Source: Volvox africanus | Lineage: Eukaryota; Chlorophyta; Chlorophyceae; Chlamydomonadales; Volvocaceae | DNA length: 64,000 nt | Reading direction: 5' to 3' | Assembly (NCBI GenBank): GCA_030268105.1 | Contig: BSDZ01000015.1 | Span: 806,001 to 870,000, forward strand | In this document: piece by piece, positions 24,114 through 35,800 of the stretch | How the letters are laid out: the number at the start of each line of letters is the position of its first letter | How positions within the stretch are numbered: the stretch's first letter is position 1 | The notes under the pieces: model-generated | Databases searched by the model: none | Told to the model about the DNA's origin: nothing | The model's input: only the letters and a program-made list of their open reading frames with translations | Translations under genes and position numbers: made by a program

Positions 24114-26738
24114 ATGGCGTCACCACGGCAGCCAGCGAACGAATTTTGCGGCAGCGATAAAACAACGCGGCGTATCCTCATCACTGGCGGGAGCGGTTAC
24201 CTTGGTTTCCGCCTTGCGACTGCAGTATCAAGACAGGGCATCGAGGCAGTGCTGTTGGATATCACTCTTCCTGCGCAGGCCCTGCCACCTGGCGTTTATT
24301 TCGTTTATGGCAGCGTCGCAGATGTAGCCGCAGTGGATGCAGCTTTCGAAGGGCTTTTGCGTGACGGGCCCTTGGACGCCGTTTTTCATGTGGCATCTTA
24401 CGGCATGTCGGGCCGGGAGCTCCGGGACCGCGCAAAGATAACGTCCGTGAACGTTGGGGGAACGCACAATGTGATATCAGCGTGCTTGCGCTACGGCGTT
24501 CCCCGCCTGGTATACGTCTCAACGTGCAATGTGATTTTCGTGGGGAGGTGCGTACTAGCCCATTTCGGTCATGTGTCGTGGGGTACGTGATTGCAAGGTT
24601 GCATTCATTGGATTCAACGGCATTTTGTCTATGTCCAACACGCATGAGTACGTGTACTGTTCTTACTTCGCCTCTACCGCAATTCATTGCCACCCATCAA
24701 AACAGCGTGTTTCCACGCGGCCTCCTTGCCGCGGCCCGTACCAGTGCAGGCCCATCAGCGGCGGCAACGAGACAGCACCCTACCCGCCACCCAACGCTTA
24801 CAAGGACGCCTACAGCTTCACAAAGGCCCAAGCGGAGCGGCTCGTGTTGGAGGCCAACGGCCGGCTCTTTGAATGCAACCCACAGTTTAAGGGCATGGAG
24901 GCCAGGGCGATGGGAACGCAGCAGGTGCTGGCATCGGAGAGCGGCACTTTAGGGCACAGTGACACTGTTGGTGACGCCGACGTCGCCCTGCATGACCATA
25001 ATGAGTTGACCAACGGTACGCCGAAGCAAGTCCAGCAACGGGCGGATGGAGTCTCGATGCGGTTGTTCACGTGCAGCATCCGTTCCACTGGCATTTGGGG
25101 ACCTGGTGAGGCACGCCATCAGCCACGGGTCATACGGATGGTGCGGGCGGGGCTGTTTCAGGCGACATTCGGGGACCCCTCCACCCTCAGCGATTGGTGA
25201 GTCCTTTCCCCGGAGCGGGCCAGCTGCCAGGTACACCCAGGTACACCCAGGTACATGGGTACCGTACGGCTGTAGTGTTGTGTCCATGTCGGCTGCGAGG
25301 GCTCAAGGAGGTTTCGGTTGCGCTGCATGGCAGTATCTAGGTTTGCAGGATTTGCAGTATACGTGTGGGTCAAGATAGAGCCATGCAGCGCAACCTGAAA
25401 CTCCTTTAGCTCTCGCAGCCTAGATGGTAGAATGGGTCATGGGTCAACACTGCTCTATACCCACACATTCAAGCTTTGCTGGCCTTCACTAGCTCTTGCC
25501 ACGCATTCTAGCTTTCGTGCTGATCAATCCGGTGCCGATGACCTTAATTCACCAAAACGTTATCGGCCCTTCCTGGGTGATGGAGGTGTCCTCGAGTCGG
25601 ATTATGTTCCCTTCGGCCGGGGAGGCCCCGGTGGCCCCCACCATGAACCTGATGCAGAAGTGGAATAACGAGTGTATGCACATGTGCCCAGCGCCGCTGG
25701 AACAAGCAAACATCCCCTTCCCGCTTCATACGGTACAAAAACAGCAATATCATGCACTTAACCTTGTTGCGCTTCGGTCATTTCAGGATCCACGTTGACA
25801 ATCTTGTTCAGATCTTAACCCTGGCGGAACGTGCTCTGCGATTACCAGCGCGGTGCTGTCCTAACGAACCGCCACTGCCGAGGGAGGCTCTGGTAGATGG
25901 CAATGGGGGCGGTCCGTCAGAGCCAGAACCCATCGCTGCCGGGCAGGTCTACTACGCTTCGGATGGAGACCCGATAAACAACTTTCTTCATGTCAGTGTT
26001 TTCGGCCAGCATCGGTGGGGGACGTAGCTAAGGAATAGCTAATGTAATAGGAAGGATATTGACAAACGGTTTGCGAAACTTCGCAGAAGAGCATATGGAG
26101 CCGCGCGCGTGCACCGGAAATTCCGTCCGCGTTACGGTTGCTAGGTTGCAGGTTAGGACATGCTCTGCTTGTGGCACCCGTCATGTATCGTGCCCTTTCA
26201 TGGTAGTCCTGCCCAACATCTCTCCTGCCCTCACCTCTCCACTTCCACAAGCCTGCGCTGCTAACATGAGAATCTCCCTGTACGATTGCAGTTTAAGCCG
26301 TTCATTGTGGGCCTTGGCTACAGCTACCCGGCTCTCAACGTCCCCTTCGCCCTTGTATACGGCATCGCCTGGCTTATTGAGTACGTCTGGCCTTTGCTAA
26401 GTTACCTAATGGTAGATCCGCCGTTGACCCGTATGGAGGTTGACAAATGTTGCATCGAGCACTGGTTCGATATCACCAAAGCGCGCAGGGAACTGGGCTA
26501 CAAGCCAGTTGCATTTGACAGGGGAGAGGTGGTGCGGCACATGGCGGCGGCGGGCTGGGCAGCTGCGAAAGTGCGAGATAGCAGCGGTAGCAGCGTTGGT
26601 GCTGGACTACATAAGCAGAAGCAGCAACTGTTCGGCCTGAATGGCATGGTACTGTTGGCAGCGGCAGTAATGTTGGTAGTGGCGGTGGTGCTAGCAGTGG
26701 CGTACGGTGCGGATGGCAGCTCAATCCTGCAGCGATGA
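24114..26738 (+). CDS. SDR42E/3-beta-HSD-like NAD(P)-dependent dehydrogenase/epimerase
   Basis: The protein has 510 residues from four exons: 24114-24547, 24750-25196, 25787-25991 and 26292-26738. All phases join. It belongs to the extended short-chain dehydrogenases, closest in remembered pattern to SDR42E1 (3-beta-hydroxysteroid dehydrogenase/isomerase family). Residues 20-31 form the Rossmann start (ITGGSGYLG), followed by FHVASYGMSGRE and the VSTCNVIF strand. The catalytic YxxxK is Y166-K170. RSTGIWGPGE and HVDNLVQ follow in the usual order. Compared with animal homologues there is an insert of about 50 residues (roughly 184-235) between the catalytic helix and the next strand. The C-terminal extension ends in a hydrophobic helix (about residues 478-500), suggesting a tail anchor in ER or another membrane. 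The natural substrate is unknown; sterol-like or other lipid alcohols are an inference from the family. Confidence 0.9.
25230..25255. repeat. Short tandem repeat
   Basis: A ten-base unit (gtacacccag and close variants) occurs nearly three times in a row just inside SDR intron 2, upstream of the inverted repeat. Confidence 0.6.
25291..25420. repeat. Imperfect inverted repeat in SDR intron 2
   Basis: Arms 25291-25330 and 25381-25420 are complementary with only about two mismatches and two one-base indels, around a 50-base spacer. Weaker complementarity extends outward on both sides (for example the AGTGTTG region on each flank). It could be a fold-back element or a structured intron RNA. No transposon features are seen. 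Confidence 0.7.
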
Positions 26739-26812
26739 GTGCGTGCGTTGGGTTTTGGCTTCTGCCTGCTATTCTGTCGGCTATTCGTAACCTCTTTGCC
26801 TGCTATTCTTAC

Positions 26813-26817
26813 TGTAA
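26813..26817 (+). terminator. Putative poly(A) signal TGTAA of the SDR gene
   Basis: TGTAA is the usual polyadenylation signal of chlorophycean nuclear genes. This copy lies 75 bases after the SDR stop codon, a normal 3' UTR distance, and it is the first one after the stop. Confidence 0.55.
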
Positions 26818-27330
26818 CTGTGGTCTTGTTGACGGTGTAGGATGCGAGAAGATTGAAAAGGAATGCGTACTGTGCTTGGGTTTGTGGACTACATCCTGCC
26901 CGATCCTGCTTAAACATTCCATAAGCAGGCTGCATTTTACTGCATTCATCACCTACATATATAGGAATTTAAATACGGATAACTATGGCTTAGACGCGTT
27001 TGTAAGCCATAAATGAAAAGAAATTGTGAGAACGGGTGAGACCTACAGGTCGGGAAGTGTGGGGGGATAAGCCATGCACGTAAGTACATCCTAGGGGTAA
27101 TCGTGTCTTACACCGATACCGGTCCATCAGGATTTGGGTAATAAAGAATAATTTTTTTTCGACGAAGGGGGAATGTGGGACTGGATTTGCCGGGCCCCAG
27201 ACCTTTGATAATGCCATGTAAAAGGTGCAAGGAGCACCATCTGAGCATATTGAGAGGCGTTTGCGGCAAACCGTGCTCGTCCTGCTCTCCATATTGTGCA
27301 TTCGTCCTTGTCCTTGCTTGTCAATTTGTC

Positions 27331-27738
27331 GTATCCTGGCGTAGCTACGGGTAGTGTCCAGTATCGTGTATGATCATCTTCCGATGGGGCCTTTGCTTAG
27401 GCGGAAACAACAGAGATACAACACAAATCAGGAGGTGGAATTGTGGCTTCTTATTGCTGAAGCTAGGCGTGGCATGTTTTACAGATCCTGACATCACCGA
27501 AGGATAGCAGTAGCATACAGTTGCTCGGTTCTGATCTATGCTAGACGAGGTGCAAGTCTAAAGAACCACGCACAAAGGAAAAAACTAGCGCTGCCCTCTC
27601 AATCTCTTAAAGAAGCCTTAGTGTCAGTCCTAATGTGTTGTATCTCTGTCTTAATATCCGCCAAACTGTTTAGGCCCGATCGGATGATGTTCAGTTTCCT
27701 GAACATCTTGGATATTAGCCTTAGATACCCCAGGATAC
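27331..27738. mobile_element. Non-autonomous TIR DNA transposon (MITE-like), about 408 bp
   Basis: The left end begins GTATCCTGG and the right end finishes with the complement, CCAGGATAC. The outer 100 bases of both ends share the same order of blocks: CATC..TCCGAT, GGGCCT, GGCGGA and AGAGATACAACAC. No transposase ORF lies between them. Related ends recur at 32373, 33664, 41413, 44837, 45484 and 50541 in this window. The superfamily was not identified because target-site duplications are unclear. Confidence 0.68.
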
Positions 27739-27949
27739 TACATAATGGTATATAACACTGAGACGCCCATATTGATACAAAGTTTGCCGTGTCATCGAAG
27801 CAATCGAGTCTGCATCTTCCCGACTCTGCCATTACCAGACCTGTACGCTCAGTAACCCCTGTAATAAAGGAATTTCCCGTACACGCCATCCATGTTCAGC
27901 AGCGCACAGGGCAGCCGTGGAGTGTGACTTAGTAATTCATGTGTAGTTA

Positions 27950-28330
27950 GGGTGTTATACGGTAGGCGACTTGTCCCGCACGGACAGGCACCGGGTGCCC
28001 TGAGCTGGCCGAACCACTACTGCACAGGTTGGAATACGCCGCTTTTCTGTCCTGCTGCACGCTCCTCCCCTCGCTCGAGCCAGCAAGGGCACTTGAACCT
28101 CACGAGCCCCTTACCTGGCACCCAAAGGAACCGAATATCAGCCAACCAACGGCACCCAGAGAGGACCAGAAGGCTCACAAGCAAGCCCTGCTGCCACCCC
28201 AAAACTAGGAAACTCCTTCCCCACCTCCACATACAGCCACCCTAGCTGTGGAGGTGGCTCTCCCACCCAGGGACACTCAAAGGAAAGGGATCACTTAACT
28301 AAGACCATCCCAAATAGCCCAGCAGAAAAG
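27950..28330. repeat. C-rich dispersed repeat, copy 1
   Basis: This copy shares an ordered set of blocks with copies at 35215, 39977 and 46465: GGCGACT, CACCGGG..CCTGA, CTGTCCTG, GCTCCTCCCCTCGCTC, then CTCACGAGCC and AAGGAACC. All four copies are in the same orientation. No protein is evident, and the nature (SINE, LINE tail or other) is unresolved. Confidence 0.6.
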
Positions 28331-29822
28331 CAAGATGCCTGCTCAATGTAAGCCCTGCCCTCCGTAATTCGTCCGTAAAAGGTTACGGACCCTACCTTGT
28401 ATGGGGATTTTCGAAAACCTGCCTCATTTAGGGGGACCTCCTGTAGTCCCCGTAAAAATGGTTATGGACCGTGAATGGGCCCTCCCCCGACTTTGGTCCA
28501 TACACAAAAGTAACCCATTATGGACAGCACCAGGATATTATAAATGGGCTGTTGTACCCCCTATAAGTTGGTAGGGGGGGCTGGCCAGTTATGGGTCCGT
28601 AATCAAAACACCCCATTGCACGATGGATGATGGGGATCAAAATACCCCGGTATGTTACAGATAAAGAGAAGAAGAATGAAACGTCGCAGATTGTCCTTTT
28701 TGGTGACGATTTTGTGAAAAGGTTCTGGTAATGCCACTCATCATGCCAGCAGATGGTTGTTAAGATAGGCATGATGTTGCTCTCAGATTGCAAGCAGCAT
28801 GTTGGTTTGTGCTTAGAGCAAGTGGAGGAAGGGGATCCAGGCAGGATTGCAGTTTGCATGGAATATGAACATGGCAGGACGATGAGGCGCTGTGCCAAGC
28901 AGTGTGTACCAGCCTACCAGACGACTTGGGAGAGAAATGACTAGAACCCGCAATGGAGGTGTTGATAAACACCTTGGTCTTCCCTAGGGGATAAATAATC
29001 GCTTGAAGTACGACAAGGCGCGGATTGTAGGAGTGTTGTACTCCCAGATAAGCTCCAACAATAGAGGATTCCTCTAGGTGATTATTGGTGGAGATCTGGC
29101 CGTATACGGACATCCGTGTACGGAATATTACAGTCATAGCCGTGACCATATACTATATGTACGTACTGATGTACGGGATGCAATTTGTACGGCTGCATGG
29201 TAAGCGCCTTTATGATACTTAGTATGTTGAGGATAGAATGTCTTTAGGAATATTATAAAGTATTTATATAGTCTGTTACATTCCTCCCCACCTGCAGTGA
29301 GAGTCCCTGCGAGCTTATTAGCCCTACAGATTGCTAAAATATTCCCCTCGGGGGTGCGTGAGTTTTGTTGTATCCCTCTTCGCAGCTCATGCACTTATCT
29401 GCACTTCTAAACATCAAGTGTCAAGTGCTGATACGCTTGCGAAACAAGCCGAACGAATTGGGACGAGATTCTGGGGTATTGGAAGACTTCAGGAGTGAAA
29501 GGATATGAGACGCGGACGTGTTGGCTATCAGAACCGATTCCAGGCAAAGTTTTTTACGCTTTATAATATGTGAAGAGTTCAGTTGTATATCTTATTGAAT
29601 ATCTAATAAATTTTGATGGGCGCACATAAAAAGTAAGATTTATTACGGCTTGCCGTGCGAAACGTACGTTACATCCCTTAAATTGCCCACTAGTTCCATG
29701 CGGCTGGCAAAAGCGGCATTTATATTGAAACCACAAGGAAAAGAAGATATTGACGGCGAGGACTTTGCAATTGTACACCGATTCCTGGGCAGGGCGTTCC
29801 TTGTCATATGCCTATCTAGATC
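28331..29822. other. Intergenic region upstream of the receptor kinase
   Basis: No supported gene is seen. The part 28375-28520 has several related phrases around GGTTACGGACC / GGTTATGGACC, suggesting a decayed repeat. The promoter of the kinase gene should lie near the 3' end of this stretch, but no clear TATA box was assigned. Confidence 0.4.
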
Positions 29823-32800
29823 ATGAAGTTGGGATTCTTCGAGTCCACCTTTATCTGTGCTTTCCTGATAACCAATCTAGTAAGCTATATTAAATGTGCT
29901 GACAGTGGCGATTTCGTGCTGCATCGTCAGCAACAATCAGCAGCGCGTCGCTTATTTGGCTCTGTTTCCGATACCAACATTATTCAATCTGGTGCTTTTG
30001 TTAAAACTAGCATAACAACTGGACAAGAACTTGTAACGGCATTGGCGAACCCGTCAGTTGGTGTCATCACGGTAGTAGTGCCTTTAGTCACTGTGACTCC
30101 AGAGAATTGGAATTCCAGTAGCAATCGACTTCCCATCGATGTGCGGCGGAACATAACTCTGGAGGGCTCAGGCGATTGGTCACAGCTGCACTTGAAATAT
30201 GTCCGTAACGTGGTACGTGCTTGGGAGGCGGTCTGGAAATAAACGCAGGGACGGATCAAAGGTTTCTCCGAATCGACAGCATTGTTGCTAGTGCAAGTCA
30301 ACAAATAAACCCCAAGGAGTGGATAAATGGTCAGGGGGTGGTGCACGTGCTCGGCTCCTGTGCGCGTGTATAGATAAATGCCTTGAAGTTTATTATTAAC
30401 TCATGGTCGCGCATGTGCTCATTACATCGGTGCACAAGTTCTTTTGATTGCGCTTATTAATCAGATGAGAGATTTCGTATGTGAGTTCATGTCGCCGACC
30501 TCCCTTTTGCGGCAGGCCAGAAACGGTCAGAACATGGACGATGTCCGCTGATAATAACTGATTATGCAAACAACCTTGTAACAATCAAAAAAGTACAATT
30601 TTTACATCTGGCAGTGCACTTCCAACCAGTCAACTAGTCTGATGGCGGGAGGGTTGCTGCGATCGCCGCCTCTTTATCAGTGAACGGTTCATTAGAATAG
30701 TATTGAGTACAACAGAAAAAACGTTTACTCAAGATGGAATGCGCGGCGTTTCTTAGCTAAGCAGCAAGGCCAGGGTGGTGAATGAACGTGTGGTCAACTG
30801 AGGCAAAGGAAAGCAAGCTGAGGCCCAGAGCTGGCCTGACGTAATGCGTGTGATAAATTTTCTGGCTAAGGCTGCGAGGGCAGCGGCTGTGGGGGTGAGG
30901 TCGGGGAGGAGGGGTGGTGGAGGCGGCGGCAGCTGGGGTGGTGCTGGTGGCAGTGGGGATGGTGAGGGTGGCAGAGGCGGTAAGGTTAGTGGCACATTCA
31001 GGTGGAAGGCGGGGGAAGAGGTGGTGATAGATGCAGTGGGGGTGGTGGCCAGGGTAATGGAGCCGGAGGCAATATGGCGTAAGGGCGGTGTTGAATGGTG
31101 GCAGTTGCGGTAGAGGTGAGGGCCGTGCGTTAGGGTCTGCTCGCATGGGAGGGCGAAGGGGGGGGCAATGGCAGTGGCGGGAGCAGTGAAGGTAGGTGTT
31201 GGGGTATTGGAGGCGGTGGCAGTGTTGGGTGGCGAGGGTGGGAATGGTGGGCAGTGGAAGAGGCGGGGATGGCAATAGCAGGGGTAAGGAGGGTGGCCCA
31301 GTGGAGGCCGGGGGATGATGGCGGGGATGTCGGGGTTCCCGTTGGGTTTCATGAGTGCTATTTGTCAGCATTCATAGAAATCTTCTCACGATTTAGGTGT
31401 GTGGGATAAGGGGGTTAGGCTTCACCCGTGGCGACCTGGCAGTTCATACGTTCCCGTGTATTTCGTGGCACCTCATCTGTTCATCCATGTTGACTTTCCG
31501 AAATGATTTTCCTAATTGGCATTAATGTAAAATTTTTGCGCCTCGTACTGCCGCCCACAGGTTCGTTTGGGTGGGACTGTGCGGATGACATTCACGAACA
31601 TATACGTCTACATGGAGGGCTTGTTGGGGAATCCCAGCCGACTCTCAGGTAAGCCACTTAGCTATTGTACGTAGGCAAGCCATCCCTTGGCGATATAGCT
31701 TACATTAAGCCATGCGTTTATCCTTTTCCTACTATTTGTTCTTATTGTAGGGACGGATATCTTCGCACCTACGAACCACAGCGAACCACCGAGTGAGGTC
31801 TGGTTCGTGTCTGCGGCCATGTACACACGTAAGACTGTGGTTGAGTGGCTTGGTAATATAAACAACAAGCAGCAGAATATGTTTAACAAGAAATCTCCAT
31901 GCCTCCATAGCTAGGTGCCACTCATTCTTGCATAGGTACAAGGTGATGACGGGATGGTCGTCAATAAAAGATATAGGTTTAATAGAGTTGGGTGTGATTC
32001 CTGTGATCACCTTGAATCTCCATCCCTCCGCTCGCGGTGACCTATTTCAGAGCCTGTTACTGAAGTTGGGAACTTCGACTGCACTTTTCGGTTCGATTGC
32101 AGTTTACGGTTTTGGGGTTTGGGTTTTTAGGGTTTTGGGGTTTTAGAGATTGCATTTTTCGTTACATAGGGTGTGAAAATGACAACTCGTCACAGAACCG
32201 AAGCTGAAAGACAAACCACTAATGACCACTGATGACCACAAGCAAACAAATAAACTACTGACGCGAAGCTAAATACAGTCCTAAGCACTTGGACTACGGT
32301 GCCAGCAAATGCGGTATGCCGCTTAATAACAAACTAGCTTTTCATTTTTTTAATAATTGCCCGTCTTGTGTAGTATCCTGGGGTATATACGGGTAGTGTC
32401 AAGGATCCTGGACCACAGATGGTCATCCTTCCGATCGGGCCTTTGTCGGCCGACACAACAGAGATACAACATCTTGGCACGCCAAGACCGCATTACGTGC
32501 TACTCCGAAGTTATCTTCTGACTGAATAAATCAGTTAAAATGACTCAGATTATTTAAATAAGTTCGTATTAATGGTTGTAATGTAAGTTTGGTACATGAT
32601 CCATCTATTTTTCGCTACGTGCATAAAGCACATACACGGGATGCATGGGGAAATTAATGTACTAACGGTGCATGCACAGTTGTCAAAAGATACCTATAAA
32701 TGTGCCCGTACACCTCCAGCAGTAGCCCAACTTAGGTACCACATTGGCTGGCATCTCTGATTACTGAAAGGCTACAATCATTTAGTAAATTTCATGTATA

Positions 32801-35800
32801 AAAAAGCAAAAGAAGATAATGAAACCATGAAAACTAACATAGCAGACGGACACCATCTACTGTATATTGAAGATATAGAATATATTAAAACTCACTCGCC
32901 TTATATCTGCTTGTACTAAGCTATCGTTTCCATCTTTCTGTCACCCATGTCCTTGTGTTTTATATATCTTTTTATTCCCGTCATGCATCACGCCATCTTC
33001 TAAACACCCTAAGCTTGTTACAGCCCTTCATCACTGCCGCTCCCATGCATGCAATCGCTCCACCCGTCGCTCGACAACGATCCTCTTAGCATACTGCTTC
33101 GCGGGATACTTGCATGCTTTGGACGTCATCAATATTCCAAGACCGCCCCAGTATCCGGGGCCACAGGGCGAGTTCGTGGACATTGACCAGGTGGGCAGCA
33201 ATACGGTCGTACACATAATAAATTATGTATTCATCTTTTTATCCAGGTTCCGATAAGCTGCAGGCAGCAATAAAGGGGGATAGAGAGGGGGAGAGAGTGT
33301 GGTAGTGGTGGTGGTGGCATAAACCAAGCCTAGTAGTGGCGTAACCCTTAGTGTTATCAGCATGCACCCTTCCATCCATCCATTCTTCTGTATGTGGACA
33401 GTTTGTTGTCCCGTAATTCACCAGCTTTTTAATCTTCTGGTCCGCCGTTGCACCTGCTGCTCATGCCTCGATGTTGCAGCCCATAATGAGAACAAACAGC
33501 TGGATGGATATTCCACCGTATGTAGTAGCTTGTGCTTAGCTACCGATCAGAAGCTGATTTATATATGTGATTGACAATGCGCATATTATAATGGATACAG
33601 ATTTATTTGAAGTTTTCATATAATGTAATGTAAATGTCGTACAGTTCTATAGATATTTGTAATATCCGTAGGGGTATCTAAGGCTAACATACAGGATGAA
33701 CAGGAAACTGGACATCCTCCGATTGGGCCTAAACAGCTTGGCGGATATTAACACAAAGATACACAATATTCTGGTTGTACACCTCTTTAGGTATCCTTAA
33801 AGATAAAGGATAAGAGATCCTTAAATCCTAAAAATAAGGATTTAAGGATCTCTTATCCTTTATCTTTAAGGATACCTAAAGAGGTGTACAACCAGAATAT
33901 TGTGTATCCTTGTGTCTTCCTGGGCGGAGCATTGAGCCATGAATTAATCCTGCCAGTGCGGGTGGAAAACGACACAATTGAGACCGAACCCCTACTGACC
34001 GACCGCCCCTGCCAGCTGGTTCCGGAGGCGTGAATCTGTCGGACACTTTCCCAACTCTTAACCAAATGGAACCAGAACAAGTAGGGTGACGGCTTTCTCG
34101 AGGCCGGAAAAAGGGCGGGGCCCCCCACAATCCGTACAGGCCGGTTACTTCATAATGAAACGGTTTGAAGTTAGCGAGTTTGCGATGATGCCGGCTCATG
34201 ACGTTCAACAGGCAAATGACTGCAAATGCAAGGGCAGGGACCTCACGTCCCAACGGACGCGCGCGCGCGCGCGGAGGCCAATCCGCGCGCGTGTTGGCGA
34301 GGCCTTTCCAAAGCGAACGGCGAGGACGTCAGGTGTTAGAGTGTCGCCAGTACTACTGATGGAAAGATTTTAGCTGTTTCTCCGAAATGCCTGCGGCTTC
34401 AGCAATTCACCCCACAGCATCGAGCTCCATATCGGCACTGTGGAACTCTTCTGCCCCGAGAATTGGCTTAAATTAATTTTACACAACGTTACATTTTTTT
34501 GGATAACTGTAAGCAAATTCGTCGACCTGCTGGTGGCAAATCGCCATGCCTGTGAGAGCAGCTTAGTCACCCAAACTGGTTGTTTGATTCATTTCACACC
34601 GTCATGCCAAATTTCATTATGAGAGACGCGACCTTTTGGAATGAAATTTAGGCCGAGAGGCCGTTGATGTGACCTTGACCAGGGTCAAAGGAGGCTGACA
34701 AACTTGTTTGTACTCATACGATTGTTATTGGCCCAAATAAAGATACCTTGCAATATAGAATGTAATATGTGACCAATATCCCGTTTCCGCCGGGCGAGAT
34801 ATTATGTTTGGTCCGTCACATTCTTCTTACAGAGAGACCGACGGACATGGGCAATCCCTGTGGGCGCTATGAGCGCTTCGCGCCGGGGCCCCGCCCAAAA
34901 AAGCTAGAAGGCTCTGTATAGCATTTGAAGCATCTGTACAGCAAAGTACTCAACAAAGGAATATTTTTTTAATCTATTTTATGTCACAAAATTCTATCCA
35001 GGGAAGAATTTACAAAAGGGCATGTAGAAATCTCCCAGACCCTCGACCTCGACCGACAGAGCCTTCCCGTACATGAAACTTTGCCGGGCCGTACATACTT
35101 GTCCCTGGGATGATAAAATATTTGTATACCAAAATACAGAACTAAATCGGTACGAGGTATGTCGGGATATGTTCATTTGTTTGTACCCCCAATATATGTG
35201 GAAATTGCCAAAGAATGCAGCAAAGCATGCCTGGCTACTCGAAGGAACAAAGCCGCAACCAACCACCACAGCACCTGGGAAGAGAGAGGGCAAGTAGATC
35301 CAATAGTTAGCTCTGCCACCCAAAGACAAGGAAGCATGACCTTCACTTCCACAGCCACCCTAGCAGAAAAAGGCTTGGCCCTCCCACCCATGCTCCATCA
35401 AAGGAGAGGGTCACTGAAAGAGGACCCCCCACACACACACAGCCTAGCAGAGAAGCAAGATACACCTACAGACGCGCGGGGGGAAAGGGGATATCAAGCT
35501 GTATGTAGTATCACGTAATGGTAAGGACGTCTAATCCTTAAGTTAACTCAAAGCTTTTTCTTAGAGCATCATACCACATTGTACAGGTGGCCCCCCTAAA
35601 ACGCCTCACGTCAGCGCCCACAGGGAGACCACCACCATGTTTACTACCATATTGGATGTTTCTTTTATCTATCATATATTTCTTTATTTTCCTGCCTGGA
35701 ATTTTTAGGGTTGTTTGCTAAAAGTATGTATATGTTCCGACAACCTCTGAACACAATCTAATGCTTCTGCTGATCCCCTCGTTATTACTAAATCCCTCCA

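Noticed and set aside
25496..25798. 100-codon + ORF between SDR exons 2 and 3
   Set aside because: Direct joining of exons 2 and 3 restores the family pattern (W then IHVDNLVQ), so this is intron.
30753..31371. Two long - strand ORFs (about 200 codons), rich in Pro, Thr and His
   Set aside because: They are the complement of a GGN-type low-complexity tract inside a kinase intron; length comes from composition and both frames are equally open.
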